Assembly: GCA_022822265.1 (NCBI GenBank)
Contig: JAJECA010000005.1
Location: forward strand, 1-34,716
Direction: 5' to 3'
Length of the DNA: 34,716 nucleotides
Source of the DNA: Acidimicrobiia bacterium
GTDB taxonomy: Bacteria > Actinomycetota > Acidimicrobiia > Acidimicrobiales > Bin134
This document shows positions 7,810 through 15,168 of the stretch, in pieces (within the stretch, counting starts at the first letter, position 1; every line of letters starts with the position of its first letter). The translations under genes were made by a program, and so were the position numbers. The notes under the pieces were generated by a model, which worked only from the letters and a program-made list of their open reading frames with translations, was not told where the DNA came from and did not search any database.

Positions 7810-9977
7810 CCACGCCGTCCTCGGCTAGCCCTGATCAGGGAGCCGCCAGTCGGCCTCCGCTCACGATGGCCGACTTCGAGGCCATGAAGGTAGAGGTGCT
7901 GAGCGGAGTGGGACGGGCCAAGGCCAAGGCGCTGGCCTCAGTCGAGGTGGAAACGGTGCTGGATCTATTGACCTACTACCCCCGCCGATACATCGATCGG
8001 ACGAACCGAGCCGCCATCTCCGACCTGGAAGATGGTGTGGAGGCCATGGTGATGGCCCGGGTGGACAGCGTGTTCTCCAAGAGGCTCCGAGGCAGCCGAA
8101 CGATGGTCAGAGTGACGGTGCGCGATGACACCGGCCGGTTGGGCCTGATCTTCTTCAACCAGCCGTGGCGGGATCGCCAGTTGTCCGAGGGCCAAGAGGT
8201 GGTGGTGTTCGGGAAGCTGGACCGGTATCGGGGTCAGAACCAGATGACCAATCCCATAGTCGATCTGGTGGGCGACGAGACCGGGCGGATCGTGCCGGTT
8301 TACCCCCAGTCGGGCAAGGCCGGACTCCAGACCCGTGAGATCAGGCGGTGGGTGGACGAGGCCCTGCGGCGATCCGAGCCGCGGGGGATCAGCGACCCGG
8401 TTCCCGAGTCCCTGCGGCAGCGCCACGGATTGATCGACCGCCATCAGGCCATAGAGGGCATCCATCGCCCCGACTCCATAGACGCCCAGTTCACCGCCCG
8501 AAATCGGTTGGTGTTCGACGAACTGCTCCGCCTTCAACTCAAGCTCATCATGCGCAAGCGGGCCGCAGAGCGGGCCGCACACGGGATCTGCCATGACACC
8601 AGCGGGGAACTCGTGAACCGGTTCACTGCTTCGCTTGGGTTTCCCCTCACCGATGCCCAGCGCCGGGTGATCGCCGAAGTGGTGGCCGATTTAGCCCGTC
8701 CGGTGCCCATGCACCGCCTCTTGCAGGGCGATGTGGGGGCGGGCAAGACCGTGGTCGCGGTGGCCGCGATGCTCACCGCGGTCCAAGGCCAGCACCAGGG
8801 GGCGTTGATGGCCCCCACCGAGGTGCTGGCCACCCAGCACTTCCTGGGGATTCGCTCTCTGTTGGAAGATCTGGCAGTGCCCGCATCCGGGACGCTTTTG
8901 GCCGAGCGCCCTCTGAAGGTGGCCCTTCTTACCAATCAGACGCCGGGCGCCGAGCGAGCTCACATCCAGGAGTCCCTGGCCTCAGGGGTCGTCGACATCG
9001 TGATCGGCACCCACGCTCTCATCCAGGAGGGGGTGGAATTCTCCTCGCTGGGAGTGGTGGTGGTAGATGAGCAGCACCGCTTCGGCGTGGAGCAGCGGGC
9101 TGCACTGCGGGCCAAGGGCGCCCAAGCGGCTTCTCCCGACGTGCTGGTCATGACGGCCACCCCCATCCCGCGAACCGCGGCCATGACTGTGTACGGCGAC
9201 CTGGATGTGTCCACGCTCGATGAGATGCCCCCCGGACGTACGCCGATTTCCACCCGTTGGGCCCGATCCGCCGCCGAGGAAGCCGAGGTGTGGGAACAGG
9301 TCAGAGCCGAGGTGGACAAGGGTCGCCAGGCGTATGTGGTATGCCCGCTGATCGAGGAGTCAGAGAGCATCGAGGCTCGCTCCGTCACCGAGACGTACGA
9401 GCGCTTGCAAGCCGGCGAGCTGACCGGCCTACGGGTCGGTCTGCTCCACGGTCGGCTCACCCCAGCCGAGAAAGAGTCGGTAATGGACTTGTTCCGAAGC
9501 GGGGCCATAGATGTGCTGGTTGCCACCACCGTGATCGAGGTGGGGGTGGATGTGCCCAACGCCACCGTCATAGTGATCGTGGATGCTGATCGGTTCGGAA
9601 TAGCCCAGCTTCACCAGCTCAGGGGTCGAGTAGGACGGGGTGACCAGGAATCCTCCTGCTGCCTGCTGGCTGTCGATGCGGTGGGGGTGGCCGCTGAGCG
9701 GCTTCGGGCCTTGGTGGAAACCACCGATGGGTTCGAGCTGGCCGAGGCCGACTTGGAGCTGCGAGGAGAGGGCACCATCTTGGGGGAGCGCCAAAAGGGC
9801 CGGAACGATCTGCTGCTGGCCTCTCTGCGCCGGGACAAGGACTGGGTGGTGTGGGCTCGTGAGGCGGCCGGAGAGATGCTGGACGATGACCCCGACCTTC
9901 AACAAAAAGCAGAGCTGCGGGCCGAAGTCGAGCTGCTATTGGTAGACGACGATGCCGACTATCTGTTGAAGAGCTGA
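7806..9977 (+). CDS. recG: ATP-dependent DNA helicase RecG
   Basis: RecG remodels stalled replication forks and branch-migrates Holliday junctions. The N-terminal wedge/OB region (about residues 50-165) includes LTYYPRRYIDR. The helicase core follows: GDVGAGKTVVA (Walker A, near residue 307), VVVDEQHRFGV (DEQH box, near 421), TATPIPRTAAMTVYGDLD (motif III region), TTVIEVGVDVPNA, and QLHQLRGRVGRG (motif VI). The C-terminal RecG segment ELRGEGTILGERQKG is present. At 723 residues it is close to the mycobacterial protein. Start GTG 7806 overlaps the preceding stop by 4 bases, indicating co-translation. Confidence 0.97.
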   Translation: MTTPSSASPDQGAASRPPLTMADFEAMKVEVLSGVGRAKAKALASVEVETVLDLLTYYPRRYIDRTNRAAISDLEDGVEAMVMARVDSVFSKRLRGSRTMVRVTVRDDTGRLGLIFFNQPWRDRQLSEGQEVVVFGKLDRYRGQNQMTNPIVDLVGDETGRIVPVYPQSGKAGLQTREIRRWVDEALRRSEPRGISDPVPESLRQRHGLIDRHQAIEGIHRPDSIDAQFTARNRLVFDELLRLQLKLIMRKRAAERAAHGICHDTSGELVNRFTASLGFPLTDAQRRVIAEVVADLARPVPMHRLLQGDVGAGKTVVAVAAMLTAVQGQHQGALMAPTEVLATQHFLGIRSLLEDLAVPASGTLLAERPLKVALLTNQTPGAERAHIQESLASGVVDIVIGTHALIQEGVEFSSLGVVVVDEQHRFGVEQRAALRAKGAQAASPDVLVMTATPIPRTAAMTVYGDLDVSTLDEMPPGRTPISTRWARSAAEEAEVWEQVRAEVDKGRQAYVVCPLIEESESIEARSVTETYERLQAGELTGLRVGLLHGRLTPAEKESVMDLFRSGAIDVLVATTVIEVGVDVPNATVIVIVDADRFGIAQLHQLRGRVGRGDQESSCCLLAVDAVGVAAERLRALVETTDGFELAEADLELRGEGTILGERQKGRNDLLLASLRRDKDWVVWAREAAGEMLDDDPDLQQKAELRAEVELLLVDDDADYLLKS

Positions 9978-9993
9978 AACCCTGGGAGGCACC

Positions 9994-10629
9994 GTGTTGG
10001 AGATCGTGCGAATGGGAATGGAGCGGCGCGACCAGATCGCAGAGATCTGGGCTGATGCCTTCGAGCAGGATCCGTTGATGAAGTGGGTGTTTCCCGATGA
10101 TGCCGCCCGCTTCGATTCTCTGGCGCGCTGGTGGGGGTTCGCCATCGACCGACAGCCGCCCGGTTCCGAGCTGCATGGCACCCGGATCGATGGTTGCGTG
10201 GCCTACTGGCAGCCTCCTCAGGGCCAGGAGAACTCGTCGACGGGATCCGAAGACGCCGATCGAGGAGAGTCTGAAGGCCAAAGGGCGTTCGTCGCCATGA
10301 TGACCGATCTCTTGGGGGATCTGGCCCCCTCTCGGATGGAGGCTCTGGGCCAGATGCACCAAGCCCGGCTGGCCGAGCCCCATTGGTATTTGGCGGTGTT
10401 GGGCACGTCTGCCGCACAGCAGAGCAAGGGTTTGGGAAGCAAGGTGCTGGCCCCGATGCTGGATCGCTGCGATCGGGCGGGGGAGTTGGCCTACCTGGAG
10501 TCCAGCAACCCGGCCAACGTGGGCTTCTATCGCCGCCACGGATTCGAATCGATCGGCGAGTTCACCTTGGGTGACGGGGTGCTGATCACACCCATGGTCC
10601 GAGAACCGCGCCCCCCCGGACAACGATGA
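9994..10629 (+). CDS. GNAT-family N-acetyltransferase
   Basis: This 211-residue protein has the acetyl-CoA pyrophosphate loop of GNAT enzymes in QQSKGLGSKVL (Q/R-x-x-G-x-G/A). It is followed by AYLESSNPANVGFYRRHGF, the usual beta5-alpha4 region. The N-terminal half contains a low-complexity Ser/Glu/Gly stretch near residue 80-95, likely a loop. The acceptor substrate cannot be told from sequence. GTG 9994 has GGGAGG just upstream and lies 16 bases after recG. Its stop overlaps the rsmD start in ATGA, so it belongs to the recG-rsmD-coaD transcription unit. Confidence 0.88.
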   Translation: MLEIVRMGMERRDQIAEIWADAFEQDPLMKWVFPDDAARFDSLARWWGFAIDRQPPGSELHGTRIDGCVAYWQPPQGQENSSTGSEDADRGESEGQRAFVAMMTDLLGDLAPSRMEALGQMHQARLAEPHWYLAVLGTSAAQQSKGLGSKVLAPMLDRCDRAGELAYLESSNPANVGFYRRHGFESIGEFTLGDGVLITPMVREPRPPGQR

Positions 10630-11150
10630 CCCTTCGGATCATCGCCGGCGAGGCCCGAGGTCGACGACTGAGCACTCCAGATGGCATGGAGGTGCGGCCC
10701 ACTACCAGCAGGGTCCGAGAGGCGGTCTTCAACTCGCTGCACAGCCAGGGCTGCTTGGAAGGCGCCGATGTGTTGGACCTGTTCGCCGGATCGGGGGCGC
10801 TGGGATTGGAAGCCGTGTCCCGAGGAGCAGCTTCGGCCACGTTCGTTGAATCGGCGCCGCCTGCGCTGACCGCATTGAAGGCCAACATCGAAGCCACCGG
10901 TTTCAACGACCGCTGCCGGGTGGTGCCCGGAGAGGTCATGAAGGAGCTTCCTGGGCTGGGCGATGGCTATGACGTGGCGCTGTGCGATCCCCCCTACCGG
11001 TTCGACGCTTGGCCAGAACTGCTGTCCCGGATCCCCGCAGACACGGTGGTGGCCGAGTCCGAACGGGCAGTAGAGCTCGGACCCGACTGGGATGTCGTAA
11101 AACAGCGGCGCTACGCGGGTACCGTTGTGGTGATCGCCACTCGGCGATAG
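10626..11150 (+). CDS. rsmD: 16S rRNA (guanine(966)-N(2))-methyltransferase RsmD
   Basis: RsmD uses S-adenosylmethionine to methylate G966 of 16S rRNA during small-subunit assembly. The N-terminus MTLRIIAGEARGRRL and the RPTTSRVREAVFNSL block are diagnostic. DLFAGSGALGLEA (near residue 51) is the SAM-binding motif I, and CDPPY (near residue 120) is the catalytic N-methyltransferase motif IV. The 174-residue length is slightly short but complete. The start overlaps the acetyltransferase stop (ATGA), and coaD follows after 26 bases, the common rsmD-coaD pairing. Confidence 0.95.
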   Translation: MTLRIIAGEARGRRLSTPDGMEVRPTTSRVREAVFNSLHSQGCLEGADVLDLFAGSGALGLEAVSRGAASATFVESAPPALTALKANIEATGFNDRCRVVPGEVMKELPGLGDGYDVALCDPPYRFDAWPELLSRIPADTVVAESERAVELGPDWDVVKQRRYAGTVVVIATRR

Positions 11151-11176
11151 CAACCGAAGACCCCAGGAGACCCTTA

Positions 11177-11656
11177 GTGACGCGTGTCCTGTTTCCCGGA
11201 TCATTTGATCCCATACACAACGGTCATATGGAGATCGTTGAGACCGCGGCGCGCCTGTTCGAAGAGGTGATCGTGGCCGCGGTCGCCAACCCGCAGAAGA
11301 CCCCCCTGTTCGAGTTGGATGAGCGCGAGGCGATGCTGGAGGAGTGCTTCGCCCATCTGCCCAATGTGCGGACCACCATGTTCGCCAGCCTGGTCGTGGA
11401 TTTGGCCAGGAGGGAGGGTGTGGATTTCATCGTGAAAGGCCTCAGGGCGGTATCGGATTTCGAGAACGAGCTTCAGATGGCCCAGATGAACCAGGCCGTC
11501 TCCGGGGTTCACACCCTGTTTATCCCCTCAGCCAGCAAGCACTCGTTTCTGGCCTCCAAGCTGATTCGCGAGCTCGCCCGCTTCGGCCAGCAGATTGACT
11601 CAATGGTCCCCCCGCCGGTGGCCAAACGACTGATCGAGAGGTACCCAGATGACTGA
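11177..11656 (+). CDS. coaD: pantetheine-phosphate adenylyltransferase
   Basis: CoaD joins 4'-phosphopantetheine to AMP from ATP, the penultimate step of coenzyme A synthesis. The N-terminus VLFPGSFDPIHNGH contains the nucleotidyltransferase HxGH signature (HNGH). GLRAVSDFENELQMAQMN and the C-terminal FIPSASKHSFLASKLIRE block with its ISSS/T-like turn are family hallmarks. I chose GTG 11177 because AGGAGA lies 6 bases upstream and the 159-residue product matches the family; a longer frame opens upstream inside rsmD. It overlaps the next gene by 8 bases. Confidence 0.96.
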   Translation: MTRVLFPGSFDPIHNGHMEIVETAARLFEEVIVAAVANPQKTPLFELDEREAMLEECFAHLPNVRTTMFASLVVDLARREGVDFIVKGLRAVSDFENELQMAQMNQAVSGVHTLFIPSASKHSFLASKLIRELARFGQQIDSMVPPPVAKRLIERYPDD

Positions 11657-12239
11657 TATCGACCCCAACACAACGGCAACGCACCAAACATCTGCCGGGA
11701 CGTTTGTGGACCCCGAGTTCGATCTGCTGTTGCGACGGGCGATCGAGTTGATTGACGCCGCCCGGCCGATGCCCTTGTCGGCGTCCTCCATGATCAACAA
11801 AGAAGAAGTCCTTGAGCTTCTTCAGAATTGCCTGAACCGTCTTCCCGAGGAGATGCGGGCGGCCCGTTGGCTCCTGAAAGAACGTGAGGACTTCTTGAAG
11901 AGGGTCCACCGGGAAGGAGACGAGATCTTGGTGGCCGCTCGAACCCAGGCAGAGGCCATGGTGCAGCGGACTGAAGTGGTCAAGGCGGCCGAGCAGCGGG
12001 CCCGGCGAATGGTGGAAGAGGCCGAAGCCACCGCTCGACGGCTGCGCTTGGAGACCGAGGATTACTGCGACACCAAGCTGGGCAGCTTCGAGAACGCCTT
12101 GGAGCGAATCCTGAACACCGTCAAGGAAGCCCGCACCCGACTTCAAGGCGATCCGCTGGCCGACCTGGTGCGGGCCTATGGTCCCGAGCCGGAACCGGAG
12201 CCCGACGACGGCTTCTTCGATCAGGACACCTTGGGCTGA
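11649..12239 (+). CDS. coiled-coil DivIVA-like / Rv2927c-type protein
   Basis: This 196-residue protein is mostly helical and charged. From about residue 50 (NKEEVLELLQNCLNRLPEEM) to 165 it is heptad-rich and coiled-coil-like, with AAEQRARRMVEEAEATARRL typical of DivIVA or ATP-synthase-b-like stalks. The C-terminus is a short acidic EPEPEPDD tail. Its position between coaD and the DUF177 gene matches mycobacterial Rv2927c, a conserved cell-envelope or division-associated protein of unclear role. ATG 11649 lies inside the end of coaD. Function is inferred only from shape and context. Confidence 0.82.
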   Translation: MTDIDPNTTATHQTSAGTFVDPEFDLLLRRAIELIDAARPMPLSASSMINKEEVLELLQNCLNRLPEEMRAARWLLKEREDFLKRVHREGDEILVAARTQAEAMVQRTEVVKAAEQRARRMVEEAEATARRLRLETEDYCDTKLGSFENALERILNTVKEARTRLQGDPLADLVRAYGPEPEPEPDDGFFDQDTLG

Positions 12240-12257
12240 GCCGCGGGAGGAGGCACC

Positions 12258-12755
12258 ATGTCGAGCCAGCTGGTCGTGCCGGTGGCAGAATTGCTGCGCC
12301 GGCCCGGCTCGCAACGGGATATCTCGCTCCAGGCCCACTTTGACGACCTGTCCAACTCCGACGCGGTGGTACACGGGCCGGTTGACCTCCACCTCCATCT
12401 GGAATCGGCCATAAGCGGCCTGGAAGTGAGCGGTTTGCTCCATGCTGGATGGCGCGGGTCATGTCGGCGATGTCTGGAGCCGATAGAGCAGACAGTGCAA
12501 CAGGACCTGCGGGAGATGTACGCCACCGCCCCGACCGATGAAGAGACGTATCCGATTCATGACGGAGAAGTGGACCTGACCCCTATGGTGCGAGACTGCC
12601 TTGTTCTCGCCCTGCCTATCGCCCCACTTTGCTCCGAAGACTGTGTTGGGCCGGCGCCTGACTCCTATCCCATGAACCAGCCTGAGCCATCTCCCGAAGA
12701 CCGTCCCAAAGACCCCCGCTGGGCTGCGTTAGACGCGCTGCGCACCGGGGAGTAA
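12258..12755 (+). CDS. DUF177 / YceD-family protein
   Basis: The DUF177 (YceD) family is almost always encoded immediately before rpmF, as here, and is linked to 23S rRNA accumulation and 50S maturation in plants and bacteria. The 165 residues include GWRGSCRRCLEPIEQ at about 70 and CSEDCVG at about 130; the paired cysteines (CRRC and CSEDC) are the family's characteristic possible metal site. ATG 12258 has a strong GGGAGGAGG upstream. The TAA stop at 12753-12755 falls inside a -10-like box for rpmF. Confidence 0.93.
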   Translation: MSSQLVVPVAELLRRPGSQRDISLQAHFDDLSNSDAVVHGPVDLHLHLESAISGLEVSGLLHAGWRGSCRRCLEPIEQTVQQDLREMYATAPTDEETYPIHDGEVDLTPMVRDCLVLALPIAPLCSEDCVGPAPDSYPMNQPEPSPEDRPKDPRWAALDALRTGE

Positions 12756-12758
12756 AAT
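12753..12758 (+). promoter_or_regulatory. candidate rpmF promoter -10 (TAAAAT)
   Basis: TAAAAT is a near-consensus -10 hexamer in otherwise GC-rich DNA. A weak TTAGAC lies 18 bases upstream. The 18 bases from 12753 match 15 of 18 bases of the segment at 25638-25655 before rplS, which supports a shared promoter and start-site context. Confidence 0.45.
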
Positions 12759-12771
12759 TGCTCGTTGCGCT

Positions 12772-12802
12772 CGCGCCGTTTCTGATCAGGGCGCGGCTTT
12801 TT
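12772..12802 (+). terminator. intrinsic terminator or attenuator in the rpmF leader
   Basis: CGCGCC at 12772-12777 pairs with GGCGCG at 12790-12795. GC and then five T residues (12798-12802) follow. This is a classic stem plus T-run, placed between the candidate rpmF promoter and the rpmF start, so it could terminate upstream transcription or attenuate rpmF. Confidence 0.55.
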
Positions 12803-12825
12803 CCCCTCACATGTAGGACCGTTCG

Positions 12826-13005
12826 ATGGCTGTACCCAAGAAGAAGACATCCAAAGCCAAGGGACGCAGTCGTCGGGCCGCGGCCTGGCGAGTGTCCGCG
12901 CCGGCGCTGAGCACATGCCCCCGTTGCGGAGCGTTCAAGCGACCGCACCGAGTGTGCGGTGTGTGCGGCTGGTACGCGGGGCGTGAAGCGGTTGAAGTGG
13001 CCTAA
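12826..13005 (+). CDS. rpmF: 50S ribosomal protein L32 (zinc-ribbon type)
   Basis: This 59-codon gene encodes L32 of the large ribosomal subunit. It starts MAVPKKKTSKAKGRSRRA, the standard L32 N-terminus, and carries two CxxC pairs, TCPRCG and VCGVCGWY, that bind zinc. It is therefore the zinc-containing, not the cysteine-free, paralogue. Its place after DUF177 and before plsX is the common bacterial arrangement. ATG 12826 has TAGGACC upstream as a modest ribosome-binding sequence. The product is shorter than 60 residues and so easily missed by length cut-offs. Confidence 0.96.
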   Translation: MAVPKKKTSKAKGRSRRAAAWRVSAPALSTCPRCGAFKRPHRVCGVCGWYAGREAVEVA

Positions 13006-13037
13006 GCCGTCCTCTGCAATCACATAAGGGGCGTCAA

Positions 13038-14033
13038 TTGACATCGCTTCCCGTCGCCGTGGACGCAATGGGGGGTGACGATGCCCCCCAGTCGGTGCTA
13101 GCCGGTGTCCGGATCGCCGCCGAGCGGGGCATACCAATTCTGCTGGTGGGACAACCAGAGCAGCTGACCGGGTCTGGTGAATTCGAGGTGATCCCCGCAT
13201 CGCAGACCATCGCCATGGGGGCTGAGGCGGCTTCCAGCGTCCGCAAGATGAAGGACTCCTCCGTTGTTCGGGCGGCCGAAGCTGTCCGCGACGGCCGGGC
13301 CGCGGCCATGGTCAGCGCCGGAAACACCGGAGCCGCTATGGCGGCGTCGCTGTTGAGAATGGGCCGGATCCGGGGGGTGTCCCGGCCGGCTATCGCCACC
13401 CCGATCCTCGTTCCCGGCCGCCCCTGGCCCAATGTGCTGCTGGATTCGGGAGCCAACACCGAGTGCAGCGCCAGTTGGTTGGTGCAGTTCGCCCAGATGG
13501 GCGCGGTCTACTGCCGCGACCGGTGGGGCGTCGAGGAGCCCAGGGTCGGGCTCTTGTCCAACGGCGAGGAGGCGGGCAAGGGCTCGCCCCTGGTCAAGGA
13601 GGCTTTCGAGCTGTTGGAGGACCAGGACTGGCAGGCCCGGACAGGAGCGGTGTTCGCGGGCAATGTCGAGGGTCGAGACCTGTTGGAAGACCTCGTGGAC
13701 GTGATCGTCACCGACGGATTCACCGGAAATGTTGCCCTGAAGACCGCCGAGGGAGTGGCCAAGCAGCTAATCGGCGCTTTGCTGGGCGCGTTCGACTCCT
13801 CTGATGAGGCCCGTCAGGGGGCCGAACTGCTGGCTCCGGCGCTTGTACCGCTCTATGAGGATTTCAGCCCCGATTCGGTGGGTGGCGCCATCTTGCTCGG
13901 GGTGAGCGGTGTCAGCATCATCAGCCATGGAGCCTCTTCACCTACGGCGTTGGCCAACGCCATACAGGTTGCCCATGAGCTGGCCGAGCGCGACACCGTG
14001 GGTTCATTGCGCCGAATTCTGTCTTCTGAATAG
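13038..14033 (+). CDS. plsX: phosphate acyltransferase PlsX
   Basis: PlsX makes acyl-phosphate from acyl-ACP for the PlsY step that starts phospholipid synthesis. The N-terminal PVAVDAMGGDDAP is the family signature. SAGNTGAAMAAS, LLDSGANTEC, GLLSNGEEAGKG, FAGNVEGRDLL and VTDGFTGNVALKT follow in the usual order over 331 residues. The start appears to be TTG 13038, with AAGGGG about 7 bases upstream; no ATG or GTG fits the N-terminus. It lies 32 bases after rpmF and 88 bases before the ACP gene, so acyl carrier and acyltransferase are neighbours. Confidence 0.95.
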   Translation: MTSLPVAVDAMGGDDAPQSVLAGVRIAAERGIPILLVGQPEQLTGSGEFEVIPASQTIAMGAEAASSVRKMKDSSVVRAAEAVRDGRAAAMVSAGNTGAAMAASLLRMGRIRGVSRPAIATPILVPGRPWPNVLLDSGANTECSASWLVQFAQMGAVYCRDRWGVEEPRVGLLSNGEEAGKGSPLVKEAFELLEDQDWQARTGAVFAGNVEGRDLLEDLVDVIVTDGFTGNVALKTAEGVAKQLIGALLGAFDSSDEARQGAELLAPALVPLYEDFSPDSVGGAILLGVSGVSIISHGASSPTALANAIQVAHELAERDTVGSLRRILSSE

Positions 14034-14078
14034 GGGTTTCATCTGCCTCCGGTGGGTGGGAACCGCGGCTGGCTGGCA

Positions 14079-14084
14079 TATACT
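14079..14084 (+). promoter_or_regulatory. candidate -10 box (TATACT) before the ACP gene
   Basis: TATACT is a near-consensus -10 hexamer 37 bases before GTG 14122, in a GC-rich gap. No good -35 was found. It would give acpP-rnc their own promoter in addition to read-through from plsX. Confidence 0.35.
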
Positions 14085-14121
14085 TTTCGCGCGCCTTGCT
14101 GCTGAACCGCCCGGAGATGAC

Positions 14122-14421
14122 GTGCCATCCGAAACCCATGTCGAACAGAGTCCGCTGGATCGCGACGGGGTATTGAGCCTCGTAACCGAGTGTTTGGCCG
14201 ACATTTTGGAGATCTCTCCCGACCGGATTTCCGAGTGCCAGGCCTTTGCCGACGATCTAGATGCCGACTCACTCGCGCTCATCGAACTGGTCGAGACTTT
14301 GGAAGAGGAATTGAGCGAGAGGACGGTTGGATTCAGCATCGACGACGAAGACTTGGAGGATCTCAAGACGGTGCGAGATGCCGTCGACTATGTCCACGGC
14401 CGTCTGAGCCGAAGCTCCTGA
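14122..14421 (+). CDS. acpP: acyl carrier protein
   Basis: This 99-residue acidic protein carries growing acyl chains on a phosphopantetheine arm. DDLDADSLALIELVETLEEEL contains the attachment site, Ser50 in the D-S-L motif. The surrounding helices and the C-terminal DLKTVRDAVDYV are typical of ACP. I chose GTG 14122 because GGAG lies 5 bases before it; a longer frame starting at 13909 overlaps plsX and adds non-ACP sequence. The first 20 or so residues are an extension relative to E. coli AcpP. The TGA stop overlaps the probable rnc start as CTGA. Adjacency to plsX suggests general fatty acid synthesis rather than polyketide synthesis. Confidence 0.9.
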   Translation: MPSETHVEQSPLDRDGVLSLVTECLADILEISPDRISECQAFADDLDADSLALIELVETLEEELSERTVGFSIDDEDLEDLKTVRDAVDYVHGRLSRSS

Positions 14422-15140
14422 CTTCAGACCCCGACCTCGCCGCTCTAGCCGAACGTCTCGGCTATCGCTTCACCCAGCCCAGCTTGCTGGTCGAGGCGAT
14501 GACCCATCGATCGTGGTGCGCTGACCACGCCGGGGCTACCTCCAATGAGCGCTTGGAGTTCTTGGGCGATGCCGTGTTGGCCCTGGTGGTGACCGATCAC
14601 ATCTACACCGCTTACCCCCAGATGACCGAGGGCCAATTGGCTCCCTTGCGTGCAGAGGTGGTTCGAGCTGAAACGCTGGCCGATTTGGCCGTTGAGCTGC
14701 AACTGGGCAAGGCCCTTCGCCTCGGGCGGGGGGAAGAGGCGTCTGGAGGGCGGGAGAAGCAGTCGATTCTCTCCGACGCCATGGAGGCCGTGATCGGGGC
14801 GGTATACCTGGATGCTCCCTGGGAAGTCCTGATCGACCTGGTTCGGGGATGGCTGGCCGATCGCATCTCCGGGGCGGCTGAGGGTCCCGGTATCCGAGAT
14901 TTCAAAACCAGATTGCAGGAGTACTGCGCCCGCAGCGGATTCGATGCCCCGGAGTATCGCTTGTCGGAGAAGGGGCCCGATCACGCCAAGCAGTTCCTCG
15001 CCATCGTGTACATGAACGGCGCGGAGCGGGGTCGAGGTGAGGGACGGTCCAAGAAGCAGGCCGAGCAGGCCGCGGCGGCCTCAACCTGGCAGACCCTGGA
15101 CTCTGAGGCTATGGCCGCTTCCAGCGGAGCAGCCTCGTGA
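14418..15140 (+). CDS. rnc: ribonuclease III, probable CTG start
   Basis: RNase III cleaves double-stranded RNA in rRNA processing and mRNA turnover. NERLEFLGDAVL (near residue 43) is the catalytic signature with its metal-binding Glu and Asp. LSDAMEAVIGAVYLD (about 115-130) is the second catalytic helix. The double-stranded-RNA-binding domain is at about 160-230 (FKTRLQEYCA ... GRGEGRSKKQAEQAAA). The expected N-terminus (TSDPDLAALAERLGYRF) has no ATG, GTG or TTG; the in-frame codon there is CTG 14418, overlapping the ACP stop as CTGA. The only other starts, GTG 14235 and ATG 14190, add 60-75 Arg-rich residues read out of frame through acpP. I therefore call CTG, giving 240 residues. Confidence 0.88.
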   Translation: MTSDPDLAALAERLGYRFTQPSLLVEAMTHRSWCADHAGATSNERLEFLGDAVLALVVTDHIYTAYPQMTEGQLAPLRAEVVRAETLADLAVELQLGKALRLGRGEEASGGREKQSILSDAMEAVIGAVYLDAPWEVLIDLVRGWLADRISGAAEGPGIRDFKTRLQEYCARSGFDAPEYRLSEKGPDHAKQFLAIVYMNGAERGRGEGRSKKQAEQAAAASTWQTLDSEAMAASSGAAS

Positions 15141-15168
15141 TCTCATCAGTACGAGTAGGAGTGATCCG

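Noticed and set aside
10982..11176. N-terminal extension of coaD
   Set aside because: The frame is open upstream through rsmD, but the extension is Arg-rich shadow sequence. GTG 11177 with AGGAGA gives the standard CoaD N-terminus.
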